From the NCBI RefSeq assembly GCF_049243985.1, contig NC_135375.1:52030174-52094173 (forward strand): 64,000 nucleotides of DNA. The letters run 5' to 3'. Shown here in pieces: positions 49,001-61,000 of this stretch (the first letter of the stretch is position 1; each line of letters starts with the position of its first letter). The translations under genes and the position numbers were made by a program. Below the pieces are notes generated by a model. It worked only from the letters and a program-made list of their open reading frames with translations, was not told where the DNA came from and made no database searches. Source of the DNA: Paroedura picta. Taxonomy: Eukaryota; Chordata; Lepidosauria; Squamata; Gekkonidae.

Positions 49001-52000
49001 TTGGCTTTTCTGCCTTGCCTGAGGAGTGGGGGGTTTAGGTTACAGCCCCCAAACCTTCTGAGTAACTCTGGGAGGCTCTTCTCTGACTCCCCTCCAAATT
49101 CCAAAATGATTGGCCGAAGGGGTCCAATTCTAGGGGCTCCCGAAGAAGGTACCCAATGGAGAGTCCGTCAGATAGGTTATACTGGAGCGGATGAGGGCAC
49201 CCTCTTTGGGGGGCCCTAGAAGTGGACCTCTTGGACAAATCATTTTGGAATTTCAAAAGGAGTCAGAGAAGAGCCTCCTGGAGCTTCCCTGAATGTTTGG
49301 AGGCTGTAACATAAACCCCTGCCCCCCAGGTCCCGGGAAAGGTGGAAAAGCCGAAATTCCCGTTATAGTTAATGGCACCATTGACTTTAATGGGTGCCAA
49401 AGCCAAATCGGCCAGATAGGGCCCTTAGTGCACAAGCTTACTTTCTAAGTCTCTGATCTGTATTTGACTTGGATCCAAAGTGTCCCTTGTGCTACTAGAC
49501 AGCACTTCTGTCTCTGCACGTGTGCAGTTAGGATGGTCTCCATTTTCCTCTGCCATGCACACCATTCTAAAGTGCTGCCTAAACCTCAACTCTTTGAGGG
49601 CATGGTAGATTCCAGCAGGAAGAAGTGGGGAAACTCTGAGATACATGCACAAACATATTGTCCAGTTCCTTGGTTCTTAATTTAAGATAAAAAAAACAAA
49701 TCGATAAACGAATGACTTTATCCATTTCTCTTGTATCTTAAATTATATTTGTTTGCAGTTACAGCTTTCCAAAACATGGGAAGGTTTCTATGGACCCAGT
49801 GGAAGGTTTCTATGGACAGAAACCTGCCTCCCCCTCTTTTTATAATTTGAACTGTTCCCCAATGCTGCTCATGGGGGTATAAAGGATCCCCACAAACAGC
49901 ATTCCTTGGGGGGGGGTGTTGCTAGTGGGAGAGAGAAACCACCAAAATCACCCCTCCCTTGCATGTACAGAAATTTTCTGGTGGATCCAAGCCATGAATT
50001 GCAGCGTATTAACTAGAATTGGTTTCTTTGAGCTGATTTCTTTCCCCACACAATAATTAAAGAAAGCACTGGATAGTTACTTGTTCCTTTTCACCGAGTC
50101 ACTGTGTTCCCCAAGTTTCCCTGAGTGACTTGCTCTGGAGTAAAGAAGTTGTAGAATGTTTTCTTTTTTAAAAGGCAAGTTTTTTCACACTGTAGATAGT
50201 ATTTGGCAACAACTTACAGGTCTGAAATATCAGCCAATAGCTTTTTCTGTTTCTCTCCTTATAAGCCATAAGCAATGCTTGTTGTGCATTTCTATTACCC
50301 ATTCCTCAGAAACAGCTCAAATTATAATTTGAGTAAGCTTAGCAGTCACTCTGAAATCAACCCAATGTAGCTTCAGGCCTTGTAAAGGGAAGAATTTGGG
50401 CTGAGTGTTTGTCAGGTACTATTAGAGACATGGAAGGTGTCCTCTGGATAAGCTTGGGTCCCTTGTGTTGTATTTTTAGTGTTCAGCGGGGTTTGAATTT
50501 GGTCATTTAAGTCAGTCCTCATTTTTCCAAACCATCTGATCTTTTCTAGTTCTTTCCATTCTTCTCTTTACAGACCTTTATCTTTCAGTCTCCCAGACAG
50601 GACAGGTAGACACAGGTATTGCCAATTTTCAGAAAAAAATGTGCTTCTATTAATGAAGGGAAAGCAAAATGATGTCAAAGGCAATAATAAATAAATTAGG
50701 CCAGACTCAAAAATTATGTGTTGATAAACCCACATTAGTCTTTGTAGCCTACTTTTTGTGCTAGTTTCCCTCATTTTTTTATTGCCTGTAGTGTATTTAC
50801 TAGATTGTCATTGACTTCATATATTTTTTATTTTTACTTTTCCCTTTCATTAGTGTTCAACTTCAAAATGTATATATCTCTCAAATCCAATGCTGTGATA
50901 ATAATGCTTGCAGTATAAACAAATCTGGGGTATCTTGCTCCCAGTTGCTATATGGTAAAGCAGTTCTGAAACTAATGGCAAGATCATATTCTTCTTATCT
51001 ACCGAGTTTCCTTCTGGAGTATGAATTCTCATGACCGTCATTCTGCCTTATGTCAGTAAACATTGGTAACTGCTGACCAGAGTTCCCACTTAAGGATCCA
51101 AAGGATCCAGGCCGGTTTCAGATCTTTGGCTAAGTTTAACTGTGGGTTACTCTGCTGCTGTCATAACACTTACCATGGAAAAAGCTGAAGGAATTCATGC
51201 TTCAGAAGGGAGTCTGAAGGGAGCATGTGATCCCATGACTTGCTTTTAATTAATATCTGCACAATGCCATGCCACCAACAGTTGCAACCCCAACTAATAC
51301 ATATTGTGCATGCTTTTAAGTTTCATAGATTGTTCCACAATCATAAGTAAATCTGAGGACTTAAATTTTAGGTGGATATCATATGGCTGGAATTTGTTAA
51401 CCTTTTAACAGCTGAAGCAATGTGGACATGGAGTCCTTAACTAATGAGGGCCAAGAAGTTAACTACATAGTTTCAGACTGTAGTAGTATCTATTGTAAAT
51501 GTTATGTTAAACTGATTTTTTAAAATGTCCTATAGAGACAGATTCTGAGAATTTTCAAAAAAATTGCAGAGGAAATGTTATAGGTTTTTTTTTAATGTAG
51601 TAATATCCAAATAAGATAAACATTTTAAGGCTCAATGAATTGGAATAGCATGAATCAGAAAGAAAATTGGCACATATTACTTCAAACTGGTATTTTTGTA
51701 GCATACCACCAGGAAAGCTTCATGGTAACCATCAGTGATCCAAGACAGTCATGGATGAAACAACTAGCAAATTTGAAGTAGTTGCATTCATAGTTTATAT
51801 ACCAAATGTCAGACAAAACCTTGACTGTTGTTAACAAGTACATTCTTGTTCCATTAGAGTCTTTGAAAGGCAAGTTTAATAGATGAAAGTTCTTTACAGA
51901 ACTGGTCTTAAGTAATTTTAAATTGCATAAGCAGCTATCAGTATCCTCATTCAACAAAACCAGGAAGTGTCTTAAAGTATGTATATTTGACAGAGTAAAA

Positions 52001-55000
52001 TTTTAGACCTTAATGTCAAGTGTAACTTTGAAAATGAGCAATCCAGCCAGCTTAACATTTCTTTGCTTACTTCCCCCAATGCAAAAGTGTTCTGTGATGT
52101 AAGAAAAAGGAATTTTTCTTTTTATGTAATATTAATCTATTTTACTTTCTGCTTGTACATGTTCTGTTTTTATTTTTGGGTCTGGCAACTTAAAGTAGAT
52201 AAACAAAAAAATTTAAAATCATGCCCATCCATTCCTATCGCTGTGATCCAAGTGCTTGAAATTTCTAAGAGTATGTCTAAGTCTTCTATCTGTTTGGCAT
52301 TTTGATATACTTGCAGACTTCATTTTGTTTTTTCTCTAATTCTGTTCATTTATTTAACCTCATGAGAAGAGAACATGGCCATTCTTTTATATTCTGTACT
52401 GCATCCTTCCATCCTATTCATAACCCTGCTGCTTTGAATCATACTTGTTCTGGGGGAAAGGGTTGGTATGAAGCACCAGCAGCAGTGACAGCTAAATGTT
52501 AAATATCCTGAAGAAGTGTGTATGGAGAGCTCTTTCAGTCTAAATTAATTTACAAGAAATGTCCTGGAACTTAAAATGCACAAGCTCTCATGAAGCTCTC
52601 CTGGCTATTTGCCTTGTATGAAAGCTTTTGAAAAAGTGCTAATAAGAATTTAGTCATTTTGGGGAATCATTAACATGTGCTGTATGTAGAAGGAAGCTAT
52701 GTATAGCTTCCATATTGCTAAATGGTGTCCTAAAATCATACCTAACATTCAGCTGCTATTGATAAATCCCATTTTTGTTGTTGAATGGGAAATAGTTTTC
52801 CCACAATTTAACTGAGTGCATTAATTTGGGTCTGAACACTTTTTTGCAATTTAGGATGTTCAGGTTGGGGACTGCAAGTAGTGAGTCTCTGAATACGTGA
52901 CCAATATTTCTTTTGGTGACTAGCTAAAACATCAAATCTCACTTAAATTGAGATTACAAAGCAGCTGGGGAAGTACATTGTCTGGTTGTAACTCTAGCAA
53001 ATATGAAAATTCATATTGTGCTTGGAAAACCCCGTGGATGTGCACAGAGAGTTTAATTCACTGAATAAATTAAAATGTGATTTAGGATTAATGCTGCAAA
53101 AAGACCCTTTCTTCTAACTGTGACAGAGAACTCCAGTAATATGCCCTTAATAACCCCACTGCTTCTGTTTATACATTTTTTTGGTGGGAGGAGCTGATAT
53201 AAAACACTAGGAACAATGATAAAAGCAGATATCTTGATCTGAGAAACATAGTGTAGGTTAAATATCTGCTCTTATATGATAGCAAGTAATTCTGTGTTTT
53301 ATATATGTGCAAGATTGACCCTGCTTTAGAGTGCTATTCAAGAATGTCTTGATATAGATGGCTAGCTGTTTAACTAGTATGTCCAGGCATCTCTGTTTTC
53401 TCCCCAAAACTGTTTATGTGTCTTAGAAGTAGTATGTGATTTTTATTCCATGCTTAAAGTTTTGTTTGATAAAGTCAGACATAGAATCCTGTTTTGAAGT
53501 GGCAAATGGGAATACCATTTAAAATGAGAGTACGCTTCTCTTAGAATATGTACCGTATTTGCCGGCATATAAGACGACTGGGCGTATAAGACGACCCCCC
53601 AACATTTCCACTCAAATATAGAGTTTGTTACATTACAGTACAGTACTATGGGCCACTATGGGCAGCTATGTCTATCCCAACTGAAGTGCACCCGGTGTAT
53701 AGGACGACCCCCCCCCCCACTTGGAGGCATGTTCTTCAGGGGGGGGAAGTAGTCTTATACGCCAGCAAATACCGTAGATAGTATCTGCAGTTCTGGAGAC
53801 TGTCTTATTGACAGGGTTAATCCAAAAGTTCAGTCTTTGTATGAAGGTCTTATCATGGTCTGAAGTCATATAAAACAAAGAATCTGACTGACTTTTGTAA
53901 CTGGCAGCCAAGCCTGGTACACATGGAGTATCAAGCATTTTAATTTCATTTTCTTAACGCTTTCTAGGAACAAAACATAGGTGGTACAAATGGATTTCAT
54001 CACTTTTGTATTACAAATAAAGTCCATGTTTTAACATTGTGCTTGATTTAGTAAAGTGTTCTTGAGAGTAGTAAAAAGCAAATGTTAAGATCAGATACCC
54101 CACCCTAAGGTAATCACATCTCAGTATAACTAACTGATATACAAAATGGGACAAAGGAAGAGAACACAACATGGAAAGCCCTTTTAACTTTGACATTGCC
54201 AATTTAAAATCCTGTTTTTACTGTAAAGCATAAAATGTAATTAAACTGAGAACAGCTACTTTGGCTTGCTAATGTTTCCTAATGAACCGCATATAAAGAT
54301 TCTAGATGTCTAGATATTATGGAACCTAGGTCCTTTTCATCTTCCCTGCAAAATGGACTCTAACAAAAAAATAAAATGCTAGGTGTTGATACCTTCATCT
54401 GGATTTTGTTGAGAGTGCCAGTTCAGATTAAATGGTGATAAATATTTTCTCCTGATTTGCCATCATTTAAACCTGCAATGCAGCATGATTTCCATGCATT
54501 TGTGCAAGTTTGTACTTGTAATGACTAAATATTCTTTCAAAAATGAATATTTAATAATACAGCGAGATCTGCAACATATTTGAGACTGTGGGCATCTTTG
54601 GAATTCTCACCTGGGGTGGTGCGTTCAACCACAAAATGGCTGTCACAATCACGTAACTCTAATAGTAACCTTTCAAGATTTCAGATAAAAATCGTTAAGG
54701 CTACCTTTTAAAAATGAACGGATGGTTTAAAAATATTTCTTGCAAACACCTTCAGTCATTCAATGAAGAACCTTGTGCTACTAACACAACTTAAAATAAA
54801 TCTGCATAGCCAATAAGAAGCTGTGCAGAGCCCTGGAAAGGTGCCAGGAAAGATGTCAGCAGGTACCATATGGGTGACCCCTGGACTAGAGGGGTATACA
54901 TATTAAAGTTACATTTGGAACAATTATATAATAGTAGAAGGTGAAAGAAGAGCCTCTTGTGGCGCAGAGTGGTAAGGCAGCCGTCTGAAAGCTTTGCCCA

Positions 55001-58000
55001 TGAGGCTGGGAGTTCAATCCCGGCAGCCGGCTCAAGGTTGACTCAGCCTTCCATCCTTCCGAGGTCGGTAAAATGAGTATCCAGCTTGCTGCTGGGGGGT
55101 AAACGGTAATGACTGGGGAAGGCACTGGCAAACCACCCCGTATTGAGTCTGCCATGAAAACGCTAGAGGGCGTCACCCCAAGGGTCAGACATGACCCGGT
55201 GCTTGCACAGGGGATACCTTTACCTTTACCTTTTAGAAGGTGAAAATCGGTAAAACATTTTTATGTTTCTTGATATCTCTTGATTAACAGCTTGATCCTA
55301 AGAAGTTTATTATGCAAGTGAGCAATTATTTTAAAGAATAAATCTTGAAGGTATAGAAGTTATACTAATGGTCTTTATTGTAGGCAGTCATGATTAATGC
55401 TACTACTTTTCTCAGAAGAATGCTAATTATGTACAGTGGATTGTTTTACAAAGTAAAGTATTAAGTCAGGTTTAAGAATTGTATTGGCCTGTTTGTATAC
55501 TAATATGTGACAATATTTTCAGTGGTGAATCTGGTTAGTAATGATGGGCAAGAACCCGTTCATGGGTCAAAATTCAACTTAAACTTGGCCTTGTTTGTAG
55601 CCCCCAAACTGATGTTTGCGGAAGGCCTCTTCCCTAAACATTTCCTGTACGTTTCATAGAATCATAGACTCATATAGTTAAAGGGGTCATATAGGCCATC
55701 TAGTCCATATGTTATCTGTATCTTTTTCCTGTTTCCTGTAAACCGTCCTGAACCTTCGGGGAGAGTAATATATAAATATAAATAAATAAATAATCCAACT
55801 CCCTGCTCAAAGCAGGATCAGCCTGAAGCATCTAGGATAAGTATCTGTCCAGCCACTACTTGAAGACTGCCAGTTTATGGGGCTCACCACCATCTTAGGC
55901 AGTTGATTTCACTGTTGAACTACTCTGTGAATCCCCCCCCAATAACTAGCAGATACTGTTCATAGTTCAAACCCATTACTGTGGGTCCTATCTTCTGCTG
56001 CCAACAGGAACCTTTCTCTGCCCTCCTTTAAGTGACAACCTTTTAAATAATTAGACAGCAGTCATGTCTGCCCTCAATCTCCCTATCACCAGGCTGAATA
56101 TTCCCAAACCCCTCTGCCTTTCCTCATAGGGCTTGGTCCCCATGAATCATTCTCGTCACTCTCCTCTGAACTTTCTCAATTTTGTCAACACACATGTTGA
56201 AGTGAGGCTTCCAGAACTGCACACAGTACTCCAGGTGGGGTCCGATCAATACGGTTTACAGTGGGACTATGACATCTTGTGATTTCAATATGATGCCTCT
56301 GTTGATACAGCCCTAGTCTGTATTTGCCTTCTTTATCACTGCATCACACTGTCTGCTCATTCATTTTGCCTTGTTCAGTTCATCTGTTTGGGCCATCCGC
56401 CCTGCCTTCAGGCTGTAATGGCTACAAAGTATTTCACCAATTGGTTTCACTTCCCAAGCTTGGAAGCTGGGGGAGTGGGAATGAAATTGATCAGTGAAAT
56501 GGTTGCTGGAATTTTAGCCTGTAAGGCAGTGGTCCCCAACCTTTTTTAGGCTGGGGACCGGCAGGGCATCGGGCCGCGCCCGCAGGGACCGCGCCCGCGC
56601 GGGCCACGCCCACGCTTTGGGCCGCGCCCGCCGGCCGCGCCTGCGGATCGGGCCGCGCCCGGCCGCACCCGCCGGCCGCGCCCGGCCGCGCCCGCCAGCC
56701 GCGCCCGCGAGCCGCGCCCGGCCGCACCCGCCGGCCGCACCCGCGAGCCGCGCCCGGCCGCGCCCGCGAGCCGCGCCCGGCCACACCCGCCGGGCGCACC
56801 CGCGAGCCGCGCCCGGCCGCGCCCGCAGATCGGGCCGCACGCGCGGGCCGCACGCGCGACCTGCACGGGCGCAGCCCGGCCCTCATTCCTTCTCCCCGCC
56901 CTCCCGCAGTAAGTAGCTTCCCGGGCCGCAACCTTGCGGCCGGGGAAGTTTTTTACTGCGGGGGGGGGGCGGGGAGAGGGAGCCGCGGCCCGGCGCCATG
57001 GCCTTTACGGCCCGGCGCCGGGCCGCGGCCCGCAGGTTGGGGACCACTGCTGTAAGGAACCGTCGATTCCACACAAGAAATTGAACATGAACCAAAAGAA
57101 AATCCAAAGGCTGTTAATAAATCAGTTAAAAAGGTAAAGATATCCCCTGTGCAAGCACCGAGTCATGTCTGACCCTTGGTGTGACACCCTCTAGCATTTT
57201 CATGGCAGACTCAATACGGGGTGGTTTGCCAGTGCCTTCCCCAGTCATTACCGTTTACCCCCCAGCAAGCTGGGTACTCATTTTACCAACCTCGGAAGGA
57301 TGGAAGGCTGAGTCAACCTTGAGCCGGCTGCTGGGATTGAACTCCCAGCCTCATGGGCAAAGCTTTCAGACGGCTGCCTTACCACTCTGCACCATAAGAG
57401 GCTCATAATAAATCAGTTACTACAATGTTAACAAATATAATTATGTAATGATGATTTTATTAAGAAATTCATTTATATTGCAGAAATTGCTGTGCAGTCA
57501 CTGAGAAAGTATAAGGAAAGCAGGTTACCTAAATAATATGAATGAATGCAAATTTTTGGAACTGATTTATTAACAGCCTTTGGATTTCCTTTTGGCTATT
57601 TTAGCCTAATAGCTTGGCCTGTCTATTTGTCAGTTGTTAGGCTTAAATGGCTCCAATCCAAAATAGATCGCTGAAATGGCTCATATTCATTTCAGCCTAA
57701 TAGGAGACAGATGCACCCACTCTGCTGTTAGGCTGAAATAGCTACCCTACCAGCCATTTAAAAACATCCATTTCACTCCCTGCCTACTTTGAAGTGCGGG
57801 GAGGTGAAATGGATGGCTTTAAATGGCTTCCCCAGGCAATTCCTCCCAACTGTACCTTGCTACAACCAAGAGGAAGGGGGTCTGAACTGGCTGGTTCAGG
57901 GAATTTTTGTTTGTTTCAGAGTTTGGTTTTGAACCACCTTCAGTTGAATTAAAAAATTTTGGTTCATGCCCATCCCTACTGGCTTGTATATTACCAAAAT

Positions 58001-61000
58001 AAACTGTTACTTGTCCTAGGCCAATAGTTAACTTCAAAGTAGAATGGCGCTTAAATTAGAAAATTTAATTTTCTTATTGTTGTGATGTTGAACACTTGAA
58101 GTGTCAATTGGTGATTGTACTTAATCAGTAGGTTTCTTTGAAGCAGCTAGCAGTCCTGTGTAAACCTTGGTTTGTTCTCCTCTTCCTGGATTACAGATTT
58201 TAACTATCACAGTGCAATCAGATGCAGCATGGTCAGTTAGCTAGGTCATATATCTTGTTTCAGGGGTCTCAACCAAACTGAGGTGGATAGGGTGCTGGCT
58301 TCAGTAAGACTTGTCCCTTAGACCCCTGTAACTCAAGATGGGTAATGAGAGGACTAGGAAGCCCTCTGGGAAATTATTAACCTGCCCCTGTACTGAGGGA
58401 ACTAAAAGAGGCAGTGGTATGGCTACTGCTGAAGATGCCTCACTTGATCCATAAGGCCCCACCAACTTCCACCCAGTTTCACATTGCTGTTTCTAAGTAA
58501 GGCAATTGAGCAGGTGGCAGCAAACCAGTTGCAGGCATTCCTTGAGGAAGCATCAGTTCTGGACCCATTCCAGTTTCTGGTCTGGCCATGGGGTAGAAAT
58601 GGCACTGGTCACCCTTGTAGGTGAGCTTTGGATGCAGCTGGACTGAGGTAGGTCAGGACTTAGATCTCACTTCTGATCATTTTACACCGTAGAGCTGCTA
58701 GCTCACTGCCTTGCTGACGCAGGGATACAAGAGTCAGCTCTACAATGGCTGATCTCCTTTCTCCATTGTGGAGGAACAGCTTAATTGCTGCTGACTTCCA
58801 TGTGGGGTGTCCCAGGGTGGGATTCTTTCCCAGTGTTATTCAACATCTACTACATGCATCTTCTTGAACAGCTGGTCCAAGGGTTTGGACTAGGGTTGGG
58901 TGCTTTTTTGCCCAAAGCGGCCATTCGCTCCCGACATAGCCAGCGCTGCGGTGAGGGGGGGGCAGAGGCGCGGGCGTCAGCAAGCCAGTGGTTGCACACA
59001 CACAGGCAAGTAGGCTCCACACCTGCATGTATACGCCCACCAGTGTGCTGATGCCCATGCCTCCGTTCCCCCCCCCCCCCACAGCACGGCGCTGGCTGTG
59101 TCGGGAGCGAATGGCCACTTTGGGTGCTGAAGCGCCCAACCCTAGTTTGGACTGGGATGCCATCAGTATGCCGATGATACCCAGCTCTGTCTGCTGGCCA
59201 GGTACACCCCCAGTTGCATTGACCAGGTGTCTGAAGGCCATGACTAGATGGTTCCAACAGAGCAGCCTGATGCTCAGTTCCTCAAAGATGGAGGTCCAGG
59301 TTTTCTTCCATCTGTGCCAAGTGAAGCTACTAGTGTTCTACCTGGCCCTGGATGACCTTGCCACAGTGATCCATGCAGTGGTCACCTATAGACTTGATTA
59401 CTATAACTTGCTTTACACAAGGCTACCCATGATCCTGACCCACAAATTACAGATGATGCAGAATGCAACTGCCCAAGTCCTTATGAAGACTCCATGGAGG
59501 GCACATATTTGACTGGTGCTCTAGCAGCTGTAATGGGTCCCAGTTGAGTTCGGATCAGATTTAATGTGTTGCTTCTGATCCTCAGAGCCCTCTATGGTCT
59601 GGGACCTACATATATGAGGGACCACCTCTCCCAATATGTCCCCTGTAGAGCACTTAATTCACGTGGTGGAACAAGCTGCTAGTTGAGACCAAGGCCCTGG
59701 TGGAGCTATCACAAAGTTCTTCCACCAGGCCAATGGTTGAGACCAGAGTAGACTAGTAGAATGGGCCTCCCTCTGCCCTCTCAGGCTCCTCCTCCGCTCT
59801 TTCCTTGCCACTGAACAGATGTAACTGTCAAAGGCAACAGGAAGAAAATGACAAATGATCACTGGGTTGGGAGGGGGTTAGTTAATTGTTTAATTGTTAA
59901 TGAGTTGAGGGTTAAATTTTTAATATTAAATTTAAATGAATTCACTGTTTTATGCATTTTAACCACAGCCATATTGTATACTGCCCCAAGCCCCTTATGG
60001 GAGAAAGGTGGTATAAAAATCCAAAAGAGAATGCAATAATGTATATTTGTTTTTCATGGAACCATTTCCACAGTGGCAACATTAGCATAAAAACATATCA
60101 CTTAAACAAGAATGTTTTATTTGTTTGGCTCTTAAGTGTTCTTAAAGAATTGAAGCTGATTTGATTTTAGAAACTTGAGACTTAATTTAATTTGCACGTT
60201 TTCCAAATCTTGAAAACAAGCTACAGCTAGTAAACAGAGAGAACTTATTTTACATTCTTACCTTTGAGAATTATTCAAGGGCATTTATTTCATCAGTAGA
60301 AAATAGGTGAATGTCTTTCTCTAAATGTGAAGGCTAGCAACTCCTTTTAATAAAAATGGAAATTATCGAAGCCTGTGTACCAAATACTGTTTTTGTTTTT
60401 TTGTTTTTTACTCATTGACTCATTAGAAGTGGGTGGCCCATATTCTTGTCTGCTTGGTCCTGAAAAGATTTGTTTAAAAGAAGTTGCAGTGGAATTTATT
60501 TGTATTCTTTTAGGAGAATCATTTTGTAAACACTGTTTAATGTAAACACAACATAGATTAACAGTTGTCCTATGAAGTTAAGGCTCGGGAGCCTTTCTGT
60601 AAATCAAAAGGATGAAAAGAGGATTGAGAGGAAGGGAAAGAACTAGAGGTCATGTTTTATTAACATCTAAATTGCCAAAATTAATATTTAGTTTATTCCT
60701 CTTGTCTTTTTTGCATGCTCAGATGCAGTCTGTTCCACACAGCTATTGAGTTTATAAGCTTGGAGTTTTCTAGTGTGTTGGATTTTAGAATTTCAATTGA
60801 GCCTTTTAGGTGGGGTGGCATGGGATAAATAAAGATCTAGAGCAGGGGTAGTCAACCTGTGGTCCTCCAGATGTTCATGGACTAGAATTCCCATGAGCCT
60901 CTGCCAGCAAACACTGGCAGGGGCTCATGGGAATTGTAGTCCATGGACATCTGGAGGACCACAGGTTGACTACCCCTGATCTAGAGGACATACCTCCTTC

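Larger units (their letters stand above)
55536..57983. mobile_element. Possible older transposon holding several nested insertions
   Basis: TAGTAATGATGGGCAAGAAC at the left and GGTTCATGCCCATCCCTACT at the right are inverted with about 17 of 20 matches. Between them lie a reverse CR1, a hAT MITE and a reverse SINE, each with its own boundaries. I found no target duplication for the outer element, so the pairing of its ends is tentative. Confidence 0.35.

Noticed and set aside
56491-56931. Arg/Ala/Gly-rich open frames on both strands
   Set aside because: They arise from the GC-rich tandem inside a hAT MITE; stop codons are rare in such composition.
58785-59512. Frames that look like a reverse-transcriptase gene
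   Set aside because: A decayed LINE interrupted by a MITE, not a host gene.
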